Positions 1 to 6,715 of a stretch of DNA of 6,715 nt are shown piece by piece (position 1 is the first letter of the stretch; the number at the start of each line of letters is the position of its first letter). A model generated the notes under the pieces. It ran no database searches and had not been told where the DNA came from. It saw nothing but the letters and a program-made list of their open reading frames with translations. A program made the translations under genes and the position numbers. Source of the DNA: CANHEE01 sp043777755. GTDB lineage: Bacteria > Bacteroidota > Bacteroidia > Chitinophagales > Saprospiraceae. The DNA is taken from NCBI GenBank assembly GCA_043777755.1, contig JAYWHK010000288.1, forward strand, positions 1 through 6,715, given 5' to 3'.

Positions 1-41
1 GTAAGTTATTCTTTTCCGACCTCTCGATTGAAAAATAAATA

Positions 42-77
42 AAAAAACGCTCCACAAATGAATGTGAAGCGTTTTTT
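42..77 (-). terminator. Rho-independent terminator of the receptor gene
   Basis: A hairpin with 15-nt arms (42-56 and 63-77) and a 6-nt loop (57-62) lies 29 nt past the receptor stop codon. Read on the minus strand, the stem core ACGCUUCACA pairs fully with UGUGGAGCGU, including one U-G wobble, and is followed by a run of seven U (47-41). On the plus strand the wobble becomes a C-A mismatch, so the structure is better suited to minus-strand transcripts. This supports single-gene transcription of the receptor. Confidence 0.85.
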
Positions 78-106
78 ATTTTATACAATATATCTAATAT
101 CCAATA

Positions 107-3100
107 TTAGAAGCTATAACGAATACCCAATTGTGCTTGCCACAAGTCGCTGATGTTAGTCGTGCGAGTGAACGAAGAATAATTGATAGTATCATTACCA
201 GCTGCGTCTTTGAGCGTTGCCATTTTGTAGATAGGTGTACCATTTGCATCAACTTTGCTAAATACCAACGGTGCGCTTGTATTCAAACGGTAACCAACAC
301 CAAACTCTTTGTTCAATAAGTTGCCGATATTGAAAATATCCGCACGGAACTGAATAGTATGTGTTTTGCCTTTGATTACAGGGCGCAATTCTTGTATTAA
401 GTTGAAGTCAAAACGACTTACAAAGTTGAATAAACCACCGTTACGTTCAGCATATTTTCCACGACGTGTTGTCAAATATTTATCTTGATTGATAAATGCT
501 TCGTAAGCGTCTTTTTGCTGGTCAATTGTGAAAGTAATCACTGATTTATCCGCTTTTGCTCCTTTAAATTCTTCAAAAGTCATTTGAGATTTGTCAGCTG
601 GAACATATAATAAATCGTTGCCAGCAACACCATCACCATTCATATCACCTGAGTAAGTGAATGAATAACGACCTTGGTTGTAAGATTCACCCAACAAAGA
701 GATTTGAGTAGCACCTAAGAACTTATTTTTTACAAATGGATACTCAATACGGTAAGTCAATGCACCAATTATACGGTGACGTTGGTCATTGTTAGAGTAA
801 GATAAATCTAAAAAGTTGTTACCATTTACAGAAGATACATCTCTCCAAGATGAGAATGCGATAGAGCCTGCACTCATAAAATCTTGTGCGTTACCAAAAG
901 TGTAGGCAACTACACCACCAATACCTTTTTCAGGTGCTTTTTCTAATTTTGCAGTTACAAAATAACCGTAGCTTGAAGATGAATTTGACAATACAGTCGC
1001 ATCAGTTACATAAGAAACATACTTTGTATTGTTGTAACGAGGACGAGTATCAGCACCAGCAAATTTAGTTGCGGGAGCTTTCAAGTTAGCTTGGTAATAC
1101 AACATATCATTCAATGTTTTGCTGTACATACCTTCTACTGTTGCAACGATTCCGCCAGGTAATTTTTGGTCAATTGCCAAACTACCACGCAATACTTGTG
1201 GGAATTTGAAATCAGCATCTGTTGCAGCAATATTGTATGATTTTGCAGGACGAGTTACCGTTGCAGGTTCAAATCTTTTCACATTATCAGTAAATGGATA
1301 TTTTTTGTTGTTAATAACCACCCATTTTGTTTTATCAGCATTTGTTGTATTAGAAATATCATTGATTTGACCACTCAACATACCATTGTTACCTGCTTGG
1401 TTTGCCAACCATACGAATGCTGGACGACCAGAAAATAAACCAATACCACCACGGATTTGTGTAGACTTGTTTGAGAACGGATCCCAGTTGAAACCAATAC
1501 GTGGAGAGAAGTTAGCATTTGCTTTTGGCAAATTGTAAGTAGATAACAATACTTTGTCACCACCACCAGCGGCATCAAAAGTAGTAGGTCTTCTAAATCC
1601 GCCTGCAACTGCACCAGTTGTATCAATTTGTGGATTGAAATAAACGTTTTTATCCAAAGCATCAAACATTGGTACATCAATACGTGCGCCAATTGTCAAA
1701 CGGAAATTATCTGTAAGGTCCCATTCGTCTTGTAAGTATGCACCAACTTGATTAACACTTACTTGTGACGACCAAGCAGAACGGTCTGGCTTTACAGAAT
1801 AAGACAATACATAACGGTTGTACATAATTGAGTCACCATTTACTGCTTTTTTGAAGTCAGCCAATGAGTTAAATGCAAACTGACCATTTACAGTTGGTGT
1901 AAATACATTTTCAAATTTAAAACGCTCAAAGCTTACACCTGCACCTAAAGTGTGACGACCCAATGAGTACGTAACTTGGTCGATTGCTTGGTAAGTGTCT
2001 GTGTTTAATTTGTTGTTCGGTGTAAATGGTTCAGAACCAAAAGACATATAGTTACGACCACCTTCCAAAATATCTACCGTTGGAAAAGGTTTTGGTGTTA
2101 ATTCTTCACGGTAATCACGGTTTGCTGTATAACCAACAATTAATTTATTAGACAATTTTGAACCAAAAATAGAGTTCAATTCCGCTACACCTGAGTAAAT
2201 ATCGTTGTGAATCGTGTAATTTGATGTTTGGAAATTCATACCAAAAGCATTTCCATTACGACCATTGAAACCTCCCGAAGAAGACATTGGTACATCATTT
2301 TGAGATTTTAGAGCATTAAAACGAACACTCATTTTGTGGTTTTGACTAATGTTATAATCAAAACGAGCCAATGCTTTTTGGCTTTTTGTAATCAAATCAT
2401 AATTGTCCCATGCACCTGCATCGTAACCATACTTTGACTTCAAAATATTAGCAACATCTTCTAAATCTTGTTCTTTTACACGAGTAGTACTTGGTAAACC
2501 TTTGTTTGAACCATCTTTTTTCTCAGCAAAAAAAGTTGTTCCTGGGCTAACTCTGTTTTCTAATTCAGCATTGATAAAGAAAAATAATTTATTCTTAATG
2601 ATTGGACCGCCCAAACGGAAACCACCTTGATTTACACCAAAAGCGGTTGTAGAGGCAGCAGTTGTGTTGCCAAAGAAATCTTTTTTACCAATCAAATTGT
2701 TGTTACGATTGTTAAAAAATGCAGAACCAGAAAATTCATTTGTACCAGAACGTGTTACAGCATTGATACCAGCACCTGCAAAACCACCTTGTTTTACATC
2801 ATAAGGTGCAAGGTTGATTTGGATTTGTTCAACTGCATCTAACGAAATAGGTGTAGAGTTCGTTTGGCTACCAGGCAACGCCTGAAGACCAAAAGAGTTG
2901 TTGAATACAGAACCATCAATAGTCAAGTTGTTGAAACGGTTGTCCATACCTGCAAATGAAAGTGCATTTTGACCACCGCCACCTCTTACGTTTGGATTCA
3001 AACGAGTGAAGTCTTCTAAACTACGATTCAAAGTAGGCAAAGCGTTCAAAGTAGCATTAGAAACGTTTGTTGAAGAACCCGTTTTTGAGTTGTTAATCAA

Positions 3101-3490
3101 CGCATTTTTTCTGTAAACGACTTCTACTTGATCAATAGCGGTTGCTTCTTCTACCAAAGTCATATTGAATTTAGAAGATTCTCCTAATTTCAAAAACGCA
3201 TTTTCGCCTTCGTAAGTTTTGAAACCAAGGTAAGAAACGCTAATTTTGTAAGGGCCACCAATACGCATATTTAAGATGGAAAAACGACCATCTGCATTAG
3301 ATGCTGTACCGTATTGTGTACCTGACGGCGTGTGTACGGCAATAACCGTTGCACCAACAAGTGCTTCACCTTTGGCATCTTTTACAACGCCAGACATAGA
3401 CGATGTAGTGACTTGCGAATACGAAAGTACCGCAAACAACATCATCATTGCTGTTAAAACAGCATTTTTGATTGTAGATTTAAAAATCAT
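107..3490 (-). CDS. Oar-like TonB-dependent outer-membrane receptor with N-terminal CRD
   Basis: This 1127-residue protein is predicted to be an outer-membrane beta-barrel transporter energised by TonB-ExbB-ExbD; its substrate is unknown. Residues 1-25 form a signal peptide with likely cleavage at SYS|Q. Residues 32-114 are a carboxypeptidase-regulatory-like beta-sandwich (SGVVKDAKGEALVGATV; SNADGRFSI). A possible TonB box (QVEVVY) lies at 121-126, and the plug spans about 131-250, with the Oar-type motif RFNNLTIDGSVFNNSFGL at 185-202. The rest is a long barrel ending in RYSF, a typical aromatic outer-membrane C-terminus. A DxNxDG motif lies at 949-954. The mature protein has no cysteine. I chose the ATG at 3490 because it places the signal peptide at the N-terminus; an in-frame ATG at 3676 would add 62 atypical residues including a cysteine. 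There is no Shine-Dalgarno, as is usual in Bacteroidota. Members of the Oar family have been linked to protein export or processing in Myxococcus, so a peptide or protein cargo is possible. It could also be called simply a CRD-containing TonB receptor. No SusD-like gene is adjacent, so a glycan-uptake SusC role is less likely. Confidence 0.95.
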   Translation of the reverse strand: MIFKSTIKNAVLTAMMMLFAVLSYSQVTTSSMSGVVKDAKGEALVGATVIAVHTPSGTQYGTASNADGRFSILNMRIGGPYKISVSYLGFKTYEGENAFLKLGESSKFNMTLVEEATAIDQVEVVYRKNALINNSKTGSSTNVSNATLNALPTLNRSLEDFTRLNPNVRGGGGQNALSFAGMDNRFNNLTIDGSVFNNSFGLQALPGSQTNSTPISLDAVEQIQINLAPYDVKQGGFAGAGINAVTRSGTNEFSGSAFFNNRNNNLIGKKDFFGNTTAASTTAFGVNQGGFRLGGPIIKNKLFFFINAELENRVSPGTTFFAEKKDGSNKGLPSTTRVKEQDLEDVANILKSKYGYDAGAWDNYDLITKSQKALARFDYNISQNHKMSVRFNALKSQNDVPMSSSGGFNGRNGNAFGMNFQTSNYTIHNDIYSGVAELNSIFGSKLSNKLIVGYTANRDYREELTPKPFPTVDILEGGRNYMSFGSEPFTPNNKLNTDTYQAIDQVTYSLGRHTLGAGVSFERFKFENVFTPTVNGQFAFNSLADFKKAVNGDSIMYNRYVLSYSVKPDRSAWSSQVSVNQVGAYLQDEWDLTDNFRLTIGARIDVPMFDALDKNVYFNPQIDTTGAVAGGFRRPTTFDAAGGGDKVLLSTYNLPKANANFSPRIGFNWDPFSNKSTQIRGGIGLFSGRPAFVWLANQAGNNGMLSGQINDISNTTNADKTKWVVINNKKYPFTDNVKRFEPATVTRPAKSYNIAATDADFKFPQVLRGSLAIDQKLPGGIVATVEGMYSKTLNDMLYYQANLKAPATKFAGADTRPRYNNTKYVSYVTDATVLSNSSSSYGYFVTAKLEKAPEKGIGGVVAYTFGNAQDFMSAGSIAFSSWRDVSSVNGNNFLDLSYSNNDQRHRIIGALTYRIEYPFVKNKFLGATQISLLGESYNQGRYSFTYSGDMNGDGVAGNDLLYVPADKSQMTFEEFKGAKADKSVITFTIDQQKDAYEAFINQDKYLTTRRGKYAERNGGLFNFVSRFDFNLIQELRPVIKGKTHTIQFRADIFNIGNLLNKEFGVGYRLNTSAPLVFSKVDANGTPIYKMATLKDAAGNDTINYSSFTRTTNISDLWQAQLGIRYSF

Positions 3491-3573
3491 AGTGTAATGT
3501 GTAATTAAATTTAATAAAATTAAATGTGAAAACTTATATAAATTAAAAAGAAGATAAGTAGATGTAGAAATGT

Positions 3574-3653
3574 GCAATTGGTTTGAGAAAAGTGGGCAGG
3601 ATTTTGTGCTTCGATGGGACACGAAGCTATCTTTTAAGAAAAAGCCAAATTGC
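3574..3653 (-). promoter_or_regulatory. Foldable segment in the receptor 5' leader
   Basis: Three nested stems can form. The outer stem pairs 3574-3581 with 3645-3653 (GCAATTGG with CCAAATTGC, one bulged base). The middle stem pairs AAAAG (3588-3592) with CTTTT (3631-3635). The inner stem pairs GCTTCG (3608-3613) with CGAAGC (3622-3627) around an 8-nt loop. On the minus-strand transcript the loop reads UGUCCCAU. The segment lies between the likely promoter and the receptor start, where a leader control element could act. It matches no riboswitch class I recognise, and the stems are short enough that chance is possible. Confidence 0.35.
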
Positions 3654-3698
3654 GTATAGTTTTTATGAAAATCCATTGATTATTTCAATATTTCGCCA

Positions 3699-3706
3699 CA
3701 AAGATA
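3699..3706 (-). promoter_or_regulatory. Bacteroidota-type -7 box, receptor promoter candidate
   Basis: The minus strand reads TATCTTTG, a perfect match to the TAnnTTTG -7 consensus of the Bacteroidota primary sigma factor. Transcription would start near 3692, giving a leader of about 200 nt before the ATG at 3490. The expected upstream TTG (-33) element about 19 bp away is not present; that position reads CTC on the minus strand. This is the only perfect match in this orientation that I found between the receptor start and the AT-rich tract. Confidence 0.5.
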
Positions 3707-3923
3707 AACAGACTTTATTAAATCAGAGTTAATTTATTATAAATATTTTATCTTTTTTTTATTAAAAAAAACGTGTTTTTATTATTTTTTGTCTTTCTTT
3801 GATTTTTTAAAATATTATTGCAAAAAAACAAGCGTTTTCAAAGAATAATATTTTTTGTCATTCGTTATTTTATTTTGTAATGTTTAGCGGTGTTGGTAAA
3901 ATAAGCTTTAGCTCGTTGAAAAT

Positions 3924-4035
3924 GCTATACACACGTTGGAAAGTGGTTTTGGAATTTTGCATTTATTCAAAATATTGAACACCAAGCGTTTGCAATATCT
4001 TAAATATCCAATAACCAATATCTGCCGTGTATAGC
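3924..4035. repeat. 112-bp imperfect dyad with one-sided bulges
   Basis: The ends are a perfect 9-bp inverted repeat: GCTATACAC (3924-3932) and GTGTATAGC (4027-4035). After an unpaired 11-nt/9-nt spacer, TGGTT-TTGGA-ATTT (3944-3957) pairs with AAAT-TCCAA-AACCA (4002-4017); single bases A4006 and T4012 bulge out, both on the right arm. TGCA (3958-3961) can pair with TGCA (3991-3994), and a TTCAA/TTGAA hairpin (3966-3979) sits near the tip. The segment contains more G and C than the flanking AT-rich DNA. It could be a folded interspersed repeat, a remnant of a small mobile element, or a regulatory structure. The layout recalls integron attC sites, but I see no GTTRRRY/RYYYAAC core boxes. Confidence 0.5.
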
Positions 4036-4187
4036 TTGAAAAATATGTTAAAATTTTCTTATCGCTCGAATTTTTTTATAAAAATTTGCGTTTATCATTA
4101 AAAAGTAAGATATTGGTTCTCAATTAGTTAGATTAAAACTGAATTTTGTATAAAGTACAGATTCCAAACCGATTATATAGTAAAAAA

Positions 4188-6554
4188 ATGAATATGCAAA
4201 AAATTCTCTTTGTTTTTTTAATTTTTGTTTTTGCTCAAAACGCCTTTGCTCAAAATGAATTGTTAGAGAAAGGAAACAAACAATGTGAGCTTAATAATTT
4301 TCCTGCGGCTATTGAAACGTTCAAAAAAGCGGCAAAATCAACACCCAATAGTGCGGATATTTTATCCAAATTGGCGGACACTTATTTGCGCTTGGGCGAT
4401 AGCGAAAATGCGCTCAATTATTTTGAAAAAGCAAGTAATACTAAGAGTGCAGATGCCCTTGTTGCTTTTAAATATGGCAAGGCTTTGATGAAGTCCGGCA
4501 AATACGCTGAAGCTAAAAAGCAATTTGAATCTTATGCTGCAAAAAATCCAATCGAAGGCAAACATTTTTCTGAAAGCTGTGATTTTGCTATGGAAAATGC
4601 TACTGCGAGTTCGATTTATTCTGTGGCTGCTGCTACTATTATCAATACACAACACGATGAATTTGGTGCAGCTTTTTTGCCAAATCAACTTGTTTATTCG
4701 TCTGGTCGAACTGATATGCAGCGTAAAAATTCAAAAATGTCTGTTGGGTCTAATCAACTTTACACCAGCGATTTGAAAGATGGTGTACCAAGTTCTAACG
4801 CATTTTTTAAGTCTGAATTAAAAAACACTTATAATGATGGGCCTATTTCGTATGCTGCAAATGCTAAAAATGTAGTGATTACACACAATAACATTATGAA
4901 TGGTATTGGAGCGACAAACCAAAATGGATTAGAATTGAGCTTGGCAATTGCCGAAGTTAATCCCAGCGGAGAATGGAACAATGCACGACCTTTTGCGCAC
5001 AATATGCCTGGTTATGCTACGGGTTTTGGTAGTTTGAGTGCTGATGGAAATACGCTTTATTTCGCCTCTGACAGACCTGGCGGACAAGGCGGCTTTGACC
5101 TTTATAGCTCAAAACGCAATGGCGATGTTTGGGAGAGTCCAATCAATTTGGGCGATGTGGTGAACACCGCAGGGAACGAAATAACACCTTTTGTAGAAGG
5201 TAAAAATTTGTTTTTTTCTTCTGATTATCATCAAGGATTGGGCGGTTATGATGTGTTGAGAGCCGAAGGAAACGCTGGCAAATTTAATGTGATTTACCAC
5301 CTTGGTAATCAAGTCAATAGCTCAGGTGACGATTATCATTTTGCAATCAAAGATGGTAGTGGTTTTGTAACTTCTAATCGTGCTGGCGGAAAAGGCGGTA
5401 CTGATATTTATACTGTTTCTAAAACGGCAGGTGAAATTATTGTAAGCGTAAAAGATGCTGATAATCAACCAGTTGCAGATGCTACGTTGGATTTTTCTAA
5501 TTGTAATGAACCAACTTTTACGACAGATAAAAATGGTAAATATTCGTTTCTGACCGCTGGTCAATTTACGTGTAAAGTATTGGTTTCAAAAGAAGGTTTT
5601 GCCAATTCGACCATCAATATCAATGCGTCAAGAGGAACGTTTGAAGCAAAATTGGCTAAGGAAACACCCAAATTTGTTGGTCTTTTAACAGATTCAAAAG
5701 GAAATCCTTTGGACGGTGCAAAGGTGAAAGCAACGAATAAAGAAACAGGAAAAGTCGTAGAAAGCACGACCAATATGGCTGGCGAATACCGTTTGGCATT
5801 GGATAAAAATGCCGATTATGCAATTTCTTTTTCTCGTCCAAATTTTATCAATTTGCAAGATAAAATCAGAACAAGTGACTTGAATGGTGCTGATGTTTTG
5901 GGCAAACATTCTCTGTTAAGTGTTGGAGAAGCCTTGCCAATAGAAGCTGGAACATCAGTTGCTTATACTACTTCAAAAGGTGGTCTTGCGGGTACATCAA
6001 AACAAGGTTTTGCAGTACAGATTGCTTCTGTTTCTGGTGCAAAAGCAGATTTGACACCTTACGAAAAAATCAAAAGTATTGGTACAATTTACACAACAAA
6101 CAATGAAAGTGTTACGAAAGTGAAGATTGGTACTTTTGCCAAAAGAGAGGAAGCTGTTACGGCTTTGAACAAGGTAAAAGAGCAAGGTTTTATACAAGCG
6201 TTTATCATTGAAGAAGGTAAAATACCTGTAAAACCTAAACCTGATATGACTGAAAAAGGGGAGAGTAAAAGCACGGAAAAGCCTACTGAAATGGAACGTG
6301 TGAAAATTACACCTTTTACAGACTATAAAGTACGCATCGTGACTTTATCGAATCCTTCAAAGTTTGATAAAACAGAATTGGAGAAAATCGGTACAATCGG
6401 TCAGCTGAAAAGTGGCGAAAATACAGTGATGGTTTTGACTAACTTTATTTCTTTGGACGAAGCAAAAGCAGCTCGTGACAAAGCGCAAGGTATCGGATTC
6501 AAAGATGCTCACATTGTTTTGCCAAAAGAAGGAAAATTGACAAAGGTGGAGTAG
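4188..6554 (+). CDS. Exported TPR-PD40 propeller-CRD2-SPOR2 envelope protein
   Basis: This 788-residue protein is predicted to be a periplasmic scaffold that binds peptidoglycan. Residues 1-21 form a signal peptide (cleavage AFA|Q); there is no lipobox cysteine, so it is probably soluble. Residues 24-120 are about three TPR helix pairs (for example SGKYAEAKKQFESYAAKNP). Residues 155-412 form a PD40/WD40-like propeller of five blades; the clearest are LSADGNTLYFASDRPGGQGG (283-302), VEGKNLFFSSDYHQGLGGYD (336-355) and the blade ending GGKGGTDIYTV (400-410). Two CRD beta-sandwiches follow at about 415-490 and 495-575. SPOR domains lie at about 605-676 and 711-780, joined by a charged, Pro/Lys/Glu-rich linker. 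The TPR-propeller-CRD order matches PorE-type proteins of the type IX secretion/gliding machinery, which end in an OmpA domain; that domain is absent here. I chose the ATG at 4188 (MNMQK); the ATG at 4194 is equally possible. The domain assignment is firm; the link to secretion is inference. Confidence 0.95.
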   Translation: MNMQKILFVFLIFVFAQNAFAQNELLEKGNKQCELNNFPAAIETFKKAAKSTPNSADILSKLADTYLRLGDSENALNYFEKASNTKSADALVAFKYGKALMKSGKYAEAKKQFESYAAKNPIEGKHFSESCDFAMENATASSIYSVAAATIINTQHDEFGAAFLPNQLVYSSGRTDMQRKNSKMSVGSNQLYTSDLKDGVPSSNAFFKSELKNTYNDGPISYAANAKNVVITHNNIMNGIGATNQNGLELSLAIAEVNPSGEWNNARPFAHNMPGYATGFGSLSADGNTLYFASDRPGGQGGFDLYSSKRNGDVWESPINLGDVVNTAGNEITPFVEGKNLFFSSDYHQGLGGYDVLRAEGNAGKFNVIYHLGNQVNSSGDDYHFAIKDGSGFVTSNRAGGKGGTDIYTVSKTAGEIIVSVKDADNQPVADATLDFSNCNEPTFTTDKNGKYSFLTAGQFTCKVLVSKEGFANSTININASRGTFEAKLAKETPKFVGLLTDSKGNPLDGAKVKATNKETGKVVESTTNMAGEYRLALDKNADYAISFSRPNFINLQDKIRTSDLNGADVLGKHSLLSVGEALPIEAGTSVAYTTSKGGLAGTSKQGFAVQIASVSGAKADLTPYEKIKSIGTIYTTNNESVTKVKIGTFAKREEAVTALNKVKEQGFIQAFIIEEGKIPVKPKPDMTEKGESKSTEKPTEMERVKITPFTDYKVRIVTLSNPSKFDKTELEKIGTIGQLKSGENTVMVLTNFISLDEAKAARDKAQGIGFKDAHIVLPKEGKLTKVE

Positions 6555-6562
6555 CGTATTTT

Positions 6563-6580
6563 ATATTTTTATAAAAATAT
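6563..6580. repeat. 18-bp perfect AT palindrome after the stop codon
   Basis: ATATTTTTATAAAAATAT reads the same on both strands and starts 8 nt past the stop codon of the SPOR protein. It could form a weak A/U stem in the 3' untranslated region, but it has no GC pairs and no following U-run, so it is unlikely to be the main terminator. Confidence 0.5.
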
Positions 6581-6595
6581 TGTGAAACAAAAAGA

Positions 6596-6603
6596 TATCT
6601 TTG
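6596..6603 (+). promoter_or_regulatory. Possible -7 box in the 3' untranslated region
   Basis: TATCTTTG is a perfect match to TAnnTTTG and identical to the octamer upstream of the receptor. It is part of the palindrome AAAGATATCTTT (6591-6602). No TTG element lies at the usual distance; the nearest (6580-6582) is only 13 nt upstream. A transcript from here would meet the terminator about 50 nt later, so either it makes a very short RNA or the match is chance. Confidence 0.2.
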
Positions 6604-6629
6604 AGTGATTAAACAGGCGTATATACTCG

Positions 6630-6661
6630 ATGTTCCAGTTTTCTAAAAACAGAACATTTTT
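6630..6661 (+). terminator. Probable terminator of the SPOR-protein gene
   Basis: ATGTTC (6630-6635) pairs with GAACAT (6652-6657), and GTTTT (6638-6642) pairs with AAAAC (6646-6650), with a small CA/A internal loop and a CTA tip. A run of five T (6657-6661) follows at once. The stem starts 75 nt after the stop codon. It is low in GC, as expected for this genome, but has the stem-plus-T-run form of an intrinsic terminator. Confidence 0.65.
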
Positions 6662-6715
6662 AAAAAATTTAAAAAATAATATTTTAATTTATAATAAAAT
6701 ATCAATTTTTTATTT

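Larger units (their letters stand above)
3491..4187. other. 697-bp divergent AT-rich intergenic region
   Basis: No convincing protein-coding gene lies here. From the left it holds the receptor leader (3491 to about 3692) with a foldable segment, a candidate receptor -7 box at 3699-3706, a strongly AT-rich tract (3711-3880) with long T and A runs, an imperfect dyad (3924-4035) with more G and C, and another AT-rich stretch up to the plus-strand gene. Near that gene, an A/T-only stem with a TTAT loop (4069-4086) and a 7-of-8 match to the -7 box, GAATTTTG (4141-4148), can be seen. Neither has good supporting context, so the plus-strand promoter is not resolved. Confidence 0.8.

Noticed and set aside
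131..319. Small plus-strand open frame opposite the receptor gene
   Set aside because: It lies fully antisense to the receptor, shows no recognisable domain or signal peptide, and is best explained as a shadow of the real coding frame. The other short antisense or out-of-frame stretches inside the two large genes were set aside for the same reason.
1375..1692. 105-codon minus-strand frame inside the receptor gene
   Set aside because: It overlaps the receptor in another frame and encodes no recognisable motif; the receptor frame is clearly the real one.
3491..3692. Cobalamin or other known riboswitch in the receptor leader
   Set aside because: I found no conserved motif of a riboswitch class I know; only generic stems are seen.
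3711..3880. CRISPR array or tandem repeats in the AT-rich tract
   Set aside because: The runs of T and A are low-complexity; there are no regularly spaced repeat units.
3924..4035. Bona fide integron attC site
   Set aside because: The fold is reminiscent, but the GTTRRRY and RYYYAAC core boxes are absent and no integrase is in the window, so I annotate it only as a dyad.
4069..4086. Hairpin AATTTTT/AAAAATT as a terminator
   Set aside because: The stem is only A/T pairs, lies upstream of the plus-strand gene with no gene ending there, and is expected by chance in such AT-rich DNA.
4146..4187. Upstream TTG start adding 14 residues to the SPOR protein
   Set aside because: The extra residues would precede an otherwise ideal signal peptide, and the ATG at 4188 is a better start.
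4362..4688. 108-codon minus-strand frame inside the SPOR-protein gene
   Set aside because: It is antisense to the TPR region, has no domain signal and no promoter or leader of its own.

Overview
The window looks like a piece of a low-GC Bacteroidota chromosome. Four things support this: an Oar-like TonB-dependent receptor with an N-terminal carboxypeptidase-regulatory-like domain (CRD), a periplasmic TPR/PD40/CRD protein of the type linked to type IX secretion and gliding, no Shine-Dalgarno sequence before either start codon, and a perfect Bacteroidota-type -7 box (TAnnTTTG) upstream of the receptor. I cannot place it below phylum level.

Layout: two large genes diverge from a 697-bp AT-rich intergenic region. 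On the minus strand, positions 107-3490 encode a 1127-residue outer-membrane receptor. A hairpin with a U-run (42-77) follows its stop codon, so it appears to be a single-gene transcript with no SusD-like partner in view. On the plus strand, positions 4188-6554 encode a 788-residue exported protein. It consists of TPRs, a five-bladed PD40 propeller, two CRDs and two C-terminal SPOR domains. A hairpin plus T-run near 6630-6661 probably ends that transcript.

The intergenic region holds a likely receptor promoter (3699-3706), a roughly 200-nt receptor leader that can fold and stays open in frame with the receptor, and a separate 112-bp imperfect dyad (3924-4035) that is less AT-rich than its surroundings. 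The dyad resembles a mobile or interspersed folded element. The last ~110 bases are AT-rich with no gene.

How the genes relate: the receptor should act in the outer membrane, powered by TonB. The second protein should sit in the periplasm and bind peptidoglycan through its SPOR domains. A shared role in the cell envelope is plausible, but the sequence shows only that they are neighbours transcribed in opposite directions. The most notable feature is the second protein's architecture. It resembles the PorE-type scaffold (TPR-propeller-CRD-OmpA) but has two SPOR domains where the OmpA peptidoglycan-binding domain would be.
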